Shown piece after piece: positions 53,803 to 62,590 of a stretch of DNA of 64,000 nucleotides. The first letter of the stretch is position 1, and every line of letters begins with the position of its first letter. Location: positions 549,264-613,263 of the forward strand of contig NZ_ML769314.1 of assembly GCF_009720365.1 (NCBI RefSeq), read 5' to 3'. This DNA is from Catellatospora paridis. Lineage in GTDB: Bacteria; Actinomycetota; Actinomycetes; Mycobacteriales; Micromonosporaceae. The notes under the pieces were generated by a model. That model was not told the origin of the DNA. It saw only the letters and a list, made by a program, of their open reading frames with translations, and ran no database searches. A program made the position numbers and the translations under genes.

Positions 53803-55723
53803 CACCGAGGCCGACACCGTCGCCGCCGAGCGGGCACTGGCCGACATGCTGGCCCGTTCCGGCGGCACCCTCGACGGGCTGCTGCGCCGAGCGGCGGTGA
53901 GCGCCCCGCACCGGATCGCGGTGCAGACCGGGTCCCGCGCGATGACGTTCGCGGAGCTCGACGCGGCCGCCGACGGCTTCGCCGCCAAGCTCACCGGGCT
54001 GCTCCCGCGGGACGCGGGGCCATCGCGGCCGGGCCTGCCGGGCGCCGTCGTCGGCGTCGCCGCCGCACTGCACCCGGCCTTCGCCGTCGCCTACTACGGC
54101 ACGGTGCGGGCGGGCCACGTGTGCGCCGTGATCAACCCGCTGCAGGGCGAGGAGGAGCTGGCGTACGCGCTGGAGTCGGCCGGGGTGCAGGTGCTCGTCG
54201 GCGTCGCCGACATGGCCGACAAGCTGCAGCGCATCCGGCTCGACCTGCCGCGCCTGGCGCACGTGTTCTACCTGGACCGTCCGGGGGAGCACTGTGTGCC
54301 GGCCGCGGGCGCCCCGGCGGGTCGCGCCGCCCGATTCGACTCGCCGGTCGACGACCCGGACGAGGTGGCGGTGCTGCAGTTCACCAGCGGCACCACCGGG
54401 CGGCCCAAGGCGGTCCTGCTCTCCCATCGCAACCTGGTCTACAACGCGGCCCAGGTGGCGGGAGTGCACGGGCTCGGGCCGGACACGATCACGCTCAACC
54501 ACCTGCCGACCTACCACCCGATGCACCTGAACTCGGCGGTCAGCGCCGGGACGACCCAGGTGCTGTGCCCCGACGCCGACCCGACGCAGGCCGTCGCGAC
54601 GGCGGCCCGCACCGGCGCGACGCACTTCTACAGCCTTCCGGTGCGGCTGGCCCGGATGGCCGCCGACCCGCGGCTGCCCACCTGGCGCATGCCGGGGGTG
54701 CGGGCCATCCTCTCCGGAGGGTCCGCGCTGGCCCCGGCCGCCGCGGCCCGGCTCTGCGCCGGGCTGGGCGTCCCGGTTATCCAGGGGTACGGCCTGGCCG
54801 AGACCGCGCCGCTGACCCACTGCGACCGGATCGACCGGCCGTCGGCGGGTTCGGTGGGCCGGCCGGTCGTCGGCACCGAGTGCCGGGTCGTCGACCTGGA
54901 CACCCGGCAGCCACTGCCCGCCGGCACACCCGGCGAGGTGCAGGTGCGCGGCCCGCAGCTGATGGCGGGCTACCTCACCCCGGACGGGGTGCAGCGCCCG
55001 TTCGACGCCGAGGGCTGGTTCGACACCGGCGACGTGGGCCGGCTCGACGACGACGGGACGCTGTTCCTGGTCGACCGGCTCAAGGACGTCTTCAAGTGCG
55101 ACAACTGGCTGGTCTCACCCGTGGAGCTGGAACGGGTGATCATGCGCCATCCGGCGGTGACCGACTGCATGGTCGTCGACATGCCGCACGAATACCGCGG
55201 CGCGGTCGCGTACGCCCTGGTCGTCACCGACGACGAGCAGGTCGGCCCGGACGAGGTCGTCGCGTTCGTCAACGCGGGCCTGCCCGAATACCAGCACCTG
55301 CACGGCATCGAGCTCGTGCGGGAGATCCCGCGCTCGCCCAACGGCAAAGCCCGCCGCCGGGACGTGCGCACCCATGTACACGCGCGGCACGGCGCCGCGC
55401 ACACCAGAAGGAGCGACCACATGGTCACGTTCATCAACAAGATCACTGTCAACGGCGACATCGCGCGGTTCGAGCAGGTGCTCGACGAGATCTCGGAGTA
55501 CATGGGCGGGCAGCCCGGCTTCATCGGCCGCCAGCTCTACCGCTCGCGCCGCCAGCCCGAGGTCTTCATCGAGACCGTGCAGTGGGCCGACGCGGCGGCG
55601 CACGCCAAGGCCGTGCAGACCCCCGGTTTCCGGGAGCAGGTCATGAAGCTGGCCGGGCTGGCCGTGCCGGAGCACGACCTGTACGACGCGGTCGACGAGC
55701 ACGCCCCGCTCGCCGCTCGCTGA
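53792..55723 (+). CDS. Acyl-CoA ligase fused to an ABM monooxygenase domain
   Basis: This single 643-residue frame is formed by two normally separate proteins. Residues 1-543 are an adenylate-forming acyl-CoA ligase: FTSGTTGRPKAVLLSHRN, YGLAETAPLTH, WFDTGDVGRL, DRLKDVFKCDNWLVSP and the catalytic C-terminal Lys in SPNGKARRRD. Residues 544-643 are an antibiotic-biosynthesis-monooxygenase (ABM) ferredoxin-like domain, opening MVTFINKITVNGDIARFEQV. The join is in frame without a stop, yet the ABM ATG (55421) has AGAAGGAG 7 nt upstream, so it may also be made separately. The ligase could activate a starter or release acid; the ABM domain resembles anthrone-type oxygenases. GTG 53792 overlaps the aromatase stop. 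Confidence 0.87.
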   Translation: MPSSTEADTVAAERALADMLARSGGTLDGLLRRAAVSAPHRIAVQTGSRAMTFAELDAAADGFAAKLTGLLPRDAGPSRPGLPGAVVGVAAALHPAFAVAYYGTVRAGHVCAVINPLQGEEELAYALESAGVQVLVGVADMADKLQRIRLDLPRLAHVFYLDRPGEHCVPAAGAPAGRAARFDSPVDDPDEVAVLQFTSGTTGRPKAVLLSHRNLVYNAAQVAGVHGLGPDTITLNHLPTYHPMHLNSAVSAGTTQVLCPDADPTQAVATAARTGATHFYSLPVRLARMAADPRLPTWRMPGVRAILSGGSALAPAAAARLCAGLGVPVIQGYGLAETAPLTHCDRIDRPSAGSVGRPVVGTECRVVDLDTRQPLPAGTPGEVQVRGPQLMAGYLTPDGVQRPFDAEGWFDTGDVGRLDDDGTLFLVDRLKDVFKCDNWLVSPVELERVIMRHPAVTDCMVVDMPHEYRGAVAYALVVTDDEQVGPDEVVAFVNAGLPEYQHLHGIELVREIPRSPNGKARRRDVRTHVHARHGAAHTRRSDHMVTFINKITVNGDIARFEQVLDEISEYMGGQPGFIGRQLYRSRRQPEVFIETVQWADAAAHAKAVQTPGFREQVMKLAGLAVPEHDLYDAVDEHAPLAAR

Positions 55724-55759
55724 GCAGCACGCCGATGCCGAAACGGAAGGGAGCGCGTC

Positions 55760-56020
55760 ATGAACGACTTCACCATCGAGGACGTGCGGCGCATCCTGCG
55801 CGATGTCGCAGGGGCGGACGAGAGAGTGGACCTGGACGGGGACATCGCCGACACCAACTTCGCCGACCTGGGGTATGACTCCCTGGCGCTGCTGGAGACC
55901 ACCGCGCGGCTGCAGCGTGACCTCAGCATCCGGCTGCCCGACGACGCGGTGCTGGCGGTGAGCACGCCTGGACAGCTGATCGACCTGGTCAGCTCCACCC
56001 GGACAGGGGTCCTGTCATGA
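55760..56020 (+). CDS. Polyketide acyl carrier protein
   Basis: This ACP of 86 residues carries the growing chain on a 4'-phosphopantetheine arm at Ser41 in [11 protein letters not shown]. The helical layout ([15 protein letters not shown], then [30 protein letters not shown]) is standard for type II PKS. It is separated from KS-alpha/KS-beta by about 4 kb and lies on the other strand. The stop forms ATGA at 56017-56020, which begins junction repeat E ahead of the carboxylase genes. Confidence 0.95.
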   Translation: MNDFTIEDVRRILRDVAGADERVDLDGDIADTNFADLGYDSLALLETTARLQRDLSIRLPDDAVLAVSTPGQLIDLVSSTRTGVLS

Positions 56021-56091
56021 GCGGGCGCAGCGAGCGAATCATGCGGACGGCGCGCCACGACGCTCGCTCGCGAAGCGAGTGTGCGTCGTGA
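56017..56091 (+). repeat. Junction repeat copy E (ACP-accDA)
   Basis: A 75-bp element opens ATGAGCGGGCGCAGCGAGCG and AATCATG at the ACP stop. It has an inner dyad CGCTCGCTTCGC-type region and ends GTGTGCGTCGTGA, whose GTGA begins the AccDA frame. It lies outside the his region, so the family is dispersed. Confidence 0.7.
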
Positions 56092-57827
56092 CCGGAGACG
56101 CGGCCGGACCGGGCAGTTCGCCCGGTCCGGCCGGACCGGCCGCGGAGTGGGTCTCCTGCAGCCGCTGCCAGGCCGTCGTCTACGGCAAGCGGCTGGCCCG
56201 CAGCAGTGGCATCTGCCCGCAGTGCGGGCACTGCCGCCCCCTGGCCGCCTGGGATCGGATCGCCCTGCTGGCCGACCCCGGCTCGGTCGAGCCGCTCGAT
56301 CTCGTCGCCGACGCCGCGGATCCGCTGCGCTTCGTCGACGACAAGCCGTATCCGCAGCGCATCGCCGACGCCCGGCGGACGACCGGGCTGGCCGAGGCGG
56401 TGGTGTGCTGCCGGCTGCGGATGGCCGGCACGCCCGCGATCGCCGCGGTGATGGACTTCCGCTTCATGGGCGGCAGCCTGTCCGGCGCGGTGGGCGAGCT
56501 GATCACCGGCGCGGCGGAGACGGCGCTGGCGCAACGGCTGCCGCTGCTGCTGGTCACCGCGTCCGGCGGGGTGCGCATGCAGGAGGGCGTCATCGGCCTG
56601 ATGCAGATGGCGAAGACCGCGCAGGCGCTGCACCAGCTCGACGAGGCAGGGCTGCCCACGGTCTGTCTGATCACCGACCCGACCTACGGCGGGGTGGCCG
56701 CCTCGTTCGCGATGCTCGGCGACGTCGTGGTCGCCGAACCCGGCGCGCGGCTCGGCTTCGCCGGGCCCCGGGTCATCGCCCAGACCATCAAACAGGAGCT
56801 GCCGGCAGGTTTCCAGACCGCGGAGTTCCTGCTGGCGCGCGGCTTCCTGGATCTGATCTGCCCGCGTCCGGCGCTGCGCCACCGCATCGGCCGGCTGCTG
56901 GCCGTCGGCACCCGCCGCGACGCCGTGCCACCCGCGCCGGTCGAGGGCGGCGCGACGACGGTGGTCCGCGATCCCGGGCTGCTGCCCGAGCGGCGGGCCT
57001 GGGAGGCGGTCCGCCGGGCGCGAAACATCGCCCGGCCCACCACCTCCGACTACTTCAGCATGATCCTCGACGACTTCGAGGAGCTGCACGGCGACCGGCT
57101 GGGCGGCGACTGCCCGGCGATCATCGGCGGGGTCGGTCGGCTGGGCGGCACGCCGCTGGTCGTGATCGGCCACGAGAAGGGCCACACCACCCGCGAGCTG
57201 GCCCGCCGCAACTACGGCATGCCGGGACCGGCGGGCTACCGCAAGGCCGCCCGGCTGTTGCGGCTGGCCGCCAAGTGGGGCCTGCCCGTGGTCACGCTGG
57301 TGGACACGCCCGGGGCGCACCCCGGGGTGGACGCCGAGGAGCACGGCCAGGCCACCGCCATCGCGGAGAACCTGCGCCTGATGGGCTCGCTGCCCGTCCC
57401 GGTGGTCACCGTGATCACCGGTGAGGGGTGCAGCGGCGGGGCACTCGGCATCGCCGTCGCCGACCGCGTACTGATCATGGAGAACGCGGTGTACACCGTG
57501 ATCAGCCCCGAGGGCTGCGCGGCGATCCTGTGGCACGACTCCGCCGCGGCGCCCGCGGCCGCCCAGGCACTGCGCGTGGACGCCCGTTCCCTGCTCGAAC
57601 TCGGCGTGGTGGAAGGGGTCATCCCGGAACCGCCGGGGGGCGCCGAGGCCGACCACGCCGCCGCGGCCGCCGCGCTGCGCGCCGCCGTCCATGCCGAGCT
57701 GGCCGATCTCGCGGGGCTCGACCAGACCCGCCTCGTCGCGCAGCGGCGTGCCCGCTTCCGGCGCTTCGGCAGCTCGCGCCGGCCCGATGAGGCCGTACTG
57801 ATCCCGACCGAAGGGAGTTCGTGGTGA
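56088..57827 (+). CDS. Acetyl-CoA carboxylase carboxyltransferase, AccD-AccA fusion
   Basis: A 579-residue fusion of the beta (AccD) and alpha (AccA) carboxyltransferase subunits transfers CO2 from carboxybiotin to acetyl-CoA. Residues about 20-55 are the AccD zinc finger (C-x2-C, C-x2-C in VSCSRCQAV and GICPQCGHC). [12 protein letters not shown] and the AccD oxyanion region follow, then the AccA half with [47 protein letters not shown] and [20 protein letters not shown] 56088 is chosen. Cluster-encoded carboxylases supply malonyl-CoA for type II PKS. Stop overlap with accB (GTGA). Confidence 0.93.
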   Translation: MTGDAAGPGSSPGPAGPAAEWVSCSRCQAVVYGKRLARSSGICPQCGHCRPLAAWDRIALLADPGSVEPLDLVADAADPLRFVDDKPYPQRIADARRTTGLAEAVVCCRLRMAGTPAIAAVMDFRFMGGSLSGAVGELITGAAETALAQRLPLLLVTASGGVRMQEGVIGLMQMAKTAQALHQLDEAGLPTVCLITDPTYGGVAASFAMLGDVVVAEPGARLGFAGPRVIAQTIKQELPAGFQTAEFLLARGFLDLICPRPALRHRIGRLLAVGTRRDAVPPAPVEGGATTVVRDPGLLPERRAWEAVRRARNIARPTTSDYFSMILDDFEELHGDRLGGDCPAIIGGVGRLGGTPLVVIGHEKGHTTRELARRNYGMPGPAGYRKAARLLRLAAKWGLPVVTLVDTPGAHPGVDAEEHGQATAIAENLRLMGSLPVPVVTVITGEGCSGGALGIAVADRVLIMENAVYTVISPEGCAAILWHDSAAAPAAAQALRVDARSLLELGVVEGVIPEPPGGAEADHAAAAAALRAAVHAELADLAGLDQTRLVAQRRARFRRFGSSRRPDEAVLIPTEGSSW

Positions 57828-58420
57828 CCGGTCTGCTGGATCCTTCCCTGCGCGTGCCACCCATTCCGGTGGACACCGCGGATGTCTGCTCGATGCACGG
57901 CTCGCTGCCCGACACCGCCCGTACCGTCGCCGACGACCTCGACGACGTGCGCCGCAGCGCCCAGCAACTGCTGTCCGGGGTGGACAGGCAGCCCAGCGCG
58001 CTGCGCATCCGGGCCGGCGACGTGCTCGTCGAGCTGGAGTGGGCCGACGAGAACGCCGTCCTGCCGACCGAACCCGCGCCGGTCGCGGCGGCCGCACGGG
58101 CGGCGACGTCCGGCGCGGTCGCGGTCGCCACCGCGGCGCCCGCGCCCGCTCCGGCTCCGGCGGCCGACGGTTTCGCCGACATCTGCGCGAACACGGTGGG
58201 CACGTTCTACCGCGCGGCGGAGCCGGGCACGGCCCCGTTCGTCAGCGAGGGCGACCACGTCCGGCGCGGCCAGCAGGTCGCGATCATCGAGGTGATGAAG
58301 CTGATGATCCCCGTCGAGGCCGAACGCGACGGGCAGATCGTGGCCGTGCACGTCCCCGACGGCACGTCCGTGGAGTACGGCGACCGGCTGCTCACCATCG
58401 CCCCGGCGACCGGGCGCTAG
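57824..58420 (+). CDS. accB: Biotin carboxyl carrier protein (AccB)
   Basis: BCCP is the biotin-bearing subunit of acetyl-CoA carboxylase, 198 residues. The biotinylation site is Lys159 in [13 protein letters not shown]. It sits in a C-terminal lipoyl-like domain ([20 protein letters not shown] to [11 protein letters not shown]). An Ala/Pro-rich hinge (about residues 85-115) precedes it. The N-terminal half has a [20 protein letters not shown] block of unclear role. GTG 57824 overlaps the AccDA stop; GTG 57821 is the alternative. The accDA-accB-accC order forms a complete prokaryotic-type carboxylase for the PKS. Confidence 0.93.
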   Translation: MTGLLDPSLRVPPIPVDTADVCSMHGSLPDTARTVADDLDDVRRSAQQLLSGVDRQPSALRIRAGDVLVELEWADENAVLPTEPAPVAAAARAATSGAVAVATAAPAPAPAPAADGFADICANTVGTFYRAAEPGTAPFVSEGDHVRRGQQVAIIEVMKLMIPVEAERDGQIVAVHVPDGTSVEYGDRLLTIAPATGR

Positions 58421-58429
58421 GGGGCCGCC

Positions 58430-59815
58430 GTGTTCACCACCGTGCTCATCGCCAACCGGGGCGAGATCGCCCTGCGCGTCGCCCGCACCTGCCGCGAGCT
58501 GGGGCTGCGCGTGGTCGCGGTCTACTCCACCGAGGACCGCGACGCCGCGGTGGTGGACCTCGCGGACGAGGCCGTCTGCATCGGCCCCGGCCCGGCGCGC
58601 GCCAGCTACCTGAACATGTCCGCGATCCTGGAGGCCGCCCGGCGTACCGGCGCGGACGCGGTCCACCCCGGATACGGGTTCCTGTCCGAGGTGCCCGACT
58701 TCGCGGAGGCCTGCGAGGCCTGCGGCATCACCTTCGTCGGCCCACCGGCGGCGGTGATCGAACGGCTGGGCGACAAGGCCGCCGCCCGCGCCGCGATGGC
58801 CGACGCCGGGCTGCCCATGCTGCCCGGCAGCGACGGCCCGGTGCAGTGCCCGGACCTCGCGGTACAGGTCGCCGCCCGGATCGGCTACCCGATCATCGTC
58901 AAGGCGGTGGCCGGGGGCGGCGGGCGCGGCATGCAGGTCGTGCGCGAGCCGTCCGACCTGGTCCGGCAGTTCCGGGAGGTGAAGTCGGCGGCGCAGTCGC
59001 TGTTCGGCGACGACCGGCTCTACCTGGAGCGCTACCTGCCCGCGGCCCGCCACGTCGAGGTGCAGATCCTCTGCGACCAGTACGGCAACGGCGTCTACCT
59101 GGGCCTGCGCGACTGCTCGGCGCAGCGGCGGCGGCAGAAGATCATCGAGGAGACGCCACCGCCGGGCCTGCCCGCCGAACTCGTCCGGCGGATGGGCGAG
59201 GCGGCGCTGCGCGGGGCGCTGGCCACCGGCTACGTCGGCGCGGGCACCTTCGAGTTCCTCGTCGACCACGACGGCGGCTTCCACTTCATGGAGGTCAACT
59301 GCCGCATCCAGGTCGAGCACCCGGTCACCGAGCTGACCCACGGCATCGACCTGGTACGCGAGCAGCTGCTGATCGCCGCGGGGGAACGGCTGACCCTGCG
59401 CCAGGACGACCTGGCGCCCCGCGGCGCGGCCATGGAGTGCCGCATCAACGCCGAGGACCCGTCCCGCGACTTCGTGCCCTCTCCCGGGCGGCTGGCCGAA
59501 CTGCGGCTGCCCGCGGGCCCGTTCGTGCGCGTCGACACCGACGCCTACCCGGGCGGCCGGGTGTCCCCGGCCTACGACCCGCTGCTGGCCAAGGTCGTGG
59601 TGTGGGCGCCGGACCGGCCGCAGGCGCTGCTGCGTATGCGGCGGGCGCTGGGCGAGTTCCACGCCGCCGGGCCGGGCCTGGCCACCAACCGCGACTTCCT
59701 GCTCGCGGTGCTCGACCATCCGCAGTTCATCGAGGGAACCCACGACACCTCGCTGGTCGCCGGCATCACGTGCGGCGCGGCGCGGGGTCTGACCGAGGAG
59801 GCATCCATTGGCTGA
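58430..59815 (+). CDS. accC: Biotin carboxylase (AccC)
   Basis: Biotin carboxylase uses ATP and bicarbonate to carboxylate BCCP biotin. The 461-residue ATP-grasp enzyme has VLIANRGEIALRVARTCREL, VHPGYGFLSEVPDFA, the glycine-rich loop VKAVAGGGGRGMQVV, the E-V-Q-I-L strand, and the catalytic region FEFLVDHDGGFHFMEVNCRIQVEH. Conserved H and R residues follow to the C-terminal ECRINAEDPSRDF. GTG 58430 starts 9 nt after accB. Its stop overlaps the FAD enzyme start. Length matches stand-alone AccC (about 450). Confidence 0.95.
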   Translation: MFTTVLIANRGEIALRVARTCRELGLRVVAVYSTEDRDAAVVDLADEAVCIGPGPARASYLNMSAILEAARRTGADAVHPGYGFLSEVPDFAEACEACGITFVGPPAAVIERLGDKAAARAAMADAGLPMLPGSDGPVQCPDLAVQVAARIGYPIIVKAVAGGGGRGMQVVREPSDLVRQFREVKSAAQSLFGDDRLYLERYLPAARHVEVQILCDQYGNGVYLGLRDCSAQRRRQKIIEETPPPGLPAELVRRMGEAALRGALATGYVGAGTFEFLVDHDGGFHFMEVNCRIQVEHPVTELTHGIDLVREQLLIAAGERLTLRQDDLAPRGAAMECRINAEDPSRDFVPSPGRLAELRLPAGPFVRVDTDAYPGGRVSPAYDPLLAKVVVWAPDRPQALLRMRRALGEFHAAGPGLATNRDFLLAVLDHPQFIEGTHDTSLVAGITCGAARGLTEEASIG

Positions 59816-61076
59816 CAGGGACAGTGACGTCCTCACCGATGTCTGTGTGATCGGCGGCGGGCCGGCCGGGCTGGTGCTCGCGCTGCTGCTGGCCCGATCC
59901 GGGGTCGAGGTCACGGTGGTGGAGAAGTCGTCCAGCTTCGAACGGGCCTACCGCGGGGAGATCCTGCAGCCTGGCGGGCTGGCCGTGCTGGCGGAACTGG
60001 GGGTGCTGGCCGCGGCCCGCAACCGCGGCAGCCACGTGCACGACCGCTTCCAGCTGGTGAACAAGGGCAAGGCGGTGCTCGGGGTGGACTACCGGGACCT
60101 GCCAGGGCCGTACAACTACATGCTCAGCGTGCCGCAGCAGTACATCCTGGAGGAGCTGCTGGCGGCCTGCCGCCGGGAGCCGACGTTCCGCTACCTGGCC
60201 GGGACCCGGATCACCGACCTGGTGCGCGACGGCGGCGCGGTGCGCGGCGCGGTCGTGGCCGGTCCGCGCGGTCAGCGCACCATCCGGTCGCGCTGCGTCG
60301 TCGGCGCGGACGGGCGGTACTCCAAGACGCGGCAGCTGTCCGGCATTCCGTACGACCGCCGCGACATGTTCAGCTTCGACCTGCTGTGGTTCAAGCTGCC
60401 CGCGGCGGGCGAATCGGTGCGCGACGTGACCATCCGCGGGGGCGGCGGCCGGATGCTGCTGAGCTACAGCAGCTACCCGGAGGGCATCCAGCTGGGCTGG
60501 GCGCTGCCGCACGGCGGCTACCGGCAGTTCGCGGCGCGGCCGTTCACCGAGTTCCGTGACGAGCTGTGCCGGGCCGTGCCGGAATACGCCGGGCGGGTGT
60601 ACGAGAAGGTGCGCGGCCTGGCCGATCTCAGCCTGCTCGACGTGTTCGCCGGGACCGCCCGCGAGTGGGCGCGCGACGGCCTGCTGCTGATCGGCGACGC
60701 GGCGCACACGCACAGCCCGCTCGGCGCGCAGGGCCTCAACCTGGCCCTGCAGGACGCGGTGCTGGCCCATCCGGTGCTGGTCGCGGCGCTGCGCAAGACC
60801 GGCCCGGTGGACGCGGCGGCGCTGTCGGGGTACACCACCGCGCGTAACGCCGACATCAACAAGGTGCTGAAGTTCCAGCACCTGCAGGCCAAGGGGATGC
60901 TGGGCAGCCGCAGCCGGGCCCTGGAGGTCGGCCGGCAGGCGGTGGCCTCGATCGTGCACCGCACCCCGATCGGCCACAAGCTCACCCGGATGGTCGCCTT
61001 CGGCAACCCGCGCTGCCGGGTGCGCACCGACCTCTACGCCACCGCGACCGGCACCAGCCCTGCTTCGCCGGGCTGA
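59808..61076 (+). CDS. Group A FAD-dependent aromatic monooxygenase
   Basis: This is a PHBH-fold flavoprotein monooxygenase of 422 residues. The Rossmann motif is CVIGGGPAGLVLALLLARSG. D-G/FAD contacts appear in VGADGRYSKTRQLSG, and the GD motif in LLIGDAAHTHSPLGAQGLNLALQDA. It would hydroxylate an aromatic or quinone-type polyketide using NAD(P)H and O2. TTG 59808 is preceded by GAGGAGG and overlaps the accC stop. The family includes ring-hydroxylating tailoring enzymes of angucyclines and pentangular polyketides; substrate is not predictable from sequence alone. Confidence 0.9.
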   Translation: MADRDSDVLTDVCVIGGGPAGLVLALLLARSGVEVTVVEKSSSFERAYRGEILQPGGLAVLAELGVLAAARNRGSHVHDRFQLVNKGKAVLGVDYRDLPGPYNYMLSVPQQYILEELLAACRREPTFRYLAGTRITDLVRDGGAVRGAVVAGPRGQRTIRSRCVVGADGRYSKTRQLSGIPYDRRDMFSFDLLWFKLPAAGESVRDVTIRGGGGRMLLSYSSYPEGIQLGWALPHGGYRQFAARPFTEFRDELCRAVPEYAGRVYEKVRGLADLSLLDVFAGTAREWARDGLLLIGDAAHTHSPLGAQGLNLALQDAVLAHPVLVAALRKTGPVDAAALSGYTTARNADINKVLKFQHLQAKGMLGSRSRALEVGRQAVASIVHRTPIGHKLTRMVAFGNPRCRVRTDLYATATGTSPASPG

Positions 61077-61198
61077 CCGCCATCCGCGACCGGCGCCGCT
61101 CGCCTCGGCGGGCTGCCACCCGGTCGGAGGGCGCCGAGGTTCCTGCGCGCGTTCCGCCCGGCCGTTTCGATCCGCCCTTTCCAGCAAGGAGTCCGATC
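61077..61198. other. Leader before the cyclase gene
   Basis: This 122-bp gap has no ORF of note. AGCAAGGAG near 61188 is the ribosome site for the next gene. A short GC-rich dyad is present, with no clear promoter. Confidence 0.35.
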
Positions 61199-61966
61199 AT
61201 GCCCATCATCGACCTGTCCACGGCCGTGGACGCCGCGGCCTGGGAGCCCGAGCCGGTCATCCACGACGTCATGACGCCCGCGCAGGGCGCGGTGCACATG
61301 GCCGAGGAGATGGCGCTGCACTTCGGCGTCGACTTCGACCCGTCCGTGCTGCCCGACGGCGAGCTGCTGTCGGTCGACACGCTCAAGCTCACCACGCACA
61401 CCGGTACGCACATCGACGCGCCGTCGCACTACGGCAGCAAGGCCAGCTACGGGGTGCCGCGTCACATCGACGAGATGCCGCTGGACTGGTTCCACCGGCC
61501 CGCGTTCCGCCTGGATCTGCGCTCGGCGCCGGGGCCGACCGTCGACGCGGACTTCCTCGACAAGGAGCTGGCCCGCATCGGCTACCAGCCGCAGCCGCTG
61601 GACATCGTGCTGCTGCACACCGGCGCGTCGGCCTGGGCGGGCACGCCGCGCTACTTCACCGAGTTCACCGGCCTGGACGCCGGCGCGACGAACTTCCTGC
61701 TGGACAAGGGCATCCGGGTCATCGGCACGGACGCGTTCAGCCTGGACGCCCCGTTCGGCGCGATGCTCAAGCGCTTCAACGAGACCGGCGACCGCGGCGT
61801 GCTGTGGCCGGCTCACTTCACCGGCCGCGACCGCGAGTTCTGCCAGATCGAACGCCTGGCCAACCTGGACGCCCTGCCGCAGCCGTACGGCTTCACCGTC
61901 TCCTGCCTCCCCATCAAGATCAAGGGAGCCGGCGCCGGCTGGACCCGCGCCGTCGCCATCCTCTGA
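61199..61966 (+). CDS. Cyclase family protein (kynurenine formamidase-like metal enzyme)
   Basis: This protein of the PF04199 cyclase/kynurenine formamidase-like family has 255 residues. The metal-binding signature is HTGTHIDAPSH (residues about 62-72). A D-x-x-L-P pattern follows, then DIVLLHTGAS, VIGTDAFSLDAPF and the late RDREFCQIERLANLDALP. In polyketide clusters these proteins are assigned later ring closures or hydrolytic steps. Here it lies between the FAD monooxygenase and the SnoaL-like gene. Polyketide cyclisation is inferred from context. ATG 61199. Confidence 0.87.
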   Translation: MPIIDLSTAVDAAAWEPEPVIHDVMTPAQGAVHMAEEMALHFGVDFDPSVLPDGELLSVDTLKLTTHTGTHIDAPSHYGSKASYGVPRHIDEMPLDWFHRPAFRLDLRSAPGPTVDADFLDKELARIGYQPQPLDIVLLHTGASAWAGTPRYFTEFTGLDAGATNFLLDKGIRVIGTDAFSLDAPFGAMLKRFNETGDRGVLWPAHFTGRDREFCQIERLANLDALPQPYGFTVSCLPIKIKGAGAGWTRAVAIL

Positions 61967-62021
61967 TCCCGCCGAGTACACCGACCACCCGCAGTTTCCG
62001 CATCACCGAAGGAGAAACACC

Positions 62022-62486
62022 ATGGCGATGACCGCCCTGCCCGAGGTCACGGACACCTCGGCGACGTACCTGTCCGTCCAGCAGTTCTACGCCCGCCACA
62101 TGCACCTGCTCGACTCCGGCCGCGCCCGCGAGTGGGCCGACACGTTCGCCCCGGACGGCACCTTCACCGCCCCCGGCCTGGACGCCCCGGTACGCGGCCG
62201 CGAAGCCCTCGCCGCCGCCGTCGAACAGACCCACGCCCGCCTCGCCGCCACCGGCGAAACCCACCGCCACTGGCACGGCATGGTCTGGGTCACCCCCGCC
62301 GCCGACGGCCGCGCCCACGTCCGCTGCTACGGCATGGTCATCGCCGTCACCGCCGACGGCACCCCCCGCATGCACCGCCACTGCATCTGCGAAGACGTCC
62401 TCGTCCCCGCCCCCGCCGAACCCGAAGGCTGGCTGGTCCAATCCCGCCACGTCACCCCCGACGCCGCCCCACCCGCCGCCAACTGA
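62022..62486 (+). CDS. SnoaL-like NTF2-fold protein
   Basis: This 154-residue NTF2/SnoaL-like fold has a Phe/Tyr/Arg-rich N-terminal helix (TYLSVQQFYARHMHLLDSG), ADTFAPDGTFTAPGLD, then alternating beta strands with HRHWHGMVWV and CEDVLV. Related proteins in type II PKS clusters close later rings or accept oxygenation. The codon third positions in the second half are almost all C, a mild bias versus neighbours. ATG 62022 follows AAGGAGA. It is the last recognisable cluster gene on this strand. Confidence 0.85.
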   Translation: MAMTALPEVTDTSATYLSVQQFYARHMHLLDSGRAREWADTFAPDGTFTAPGLDAPVRGREALAAAVEQTHARLAATGETHRHWHGMVWVTPAADGRAHVRCYGMVIAVTADGTPRMHRHCICEDVLVPAPAEPEGWLVQSRHVTPDAAPPAAN

Positions 62487-62489
62487 AAA

Positions 62490-62566
62490 GCGACGATCTT
62501 GCGCGGACTGTGGGTACGACACGCCCTTGACGGGCATATCGGCAACAGTTCGCGCAAGATCGTCGC
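62490..62566. terminator. Dispersed GATCTTGCGCG inverted repeat (second full copy)
   Basis: Arms 62490-62511 and 62545-62566 match at 21 of 22 bases. A second GCGATCTTG follows at 62565-62573. It sits between the SnoaL-like gene (+) and the ScyD-like gene (-). It is strongly similar to 33967-34040, both in arms and in the loop (gtgggtacgacacgcc). Confidence 0.7.
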
Positions 62567-62590
62567 GATCTTGGTGCGGTGGGTCGAGCG

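Noticed and set aside
56081-57424. Second plus-strand frame inside AccDA
   Set aside because: It is a GRR/AGA-rich frameshifted shadow of AccDA. The AccDA frame itself has the zinc finger and carboxyltransferase motifs.
57236-59914. 892-codon minus-strand frame over the carboxylase genes
   Set aside because: It is antisense to AccDA/AccB/AccC, with low-complexity translation.
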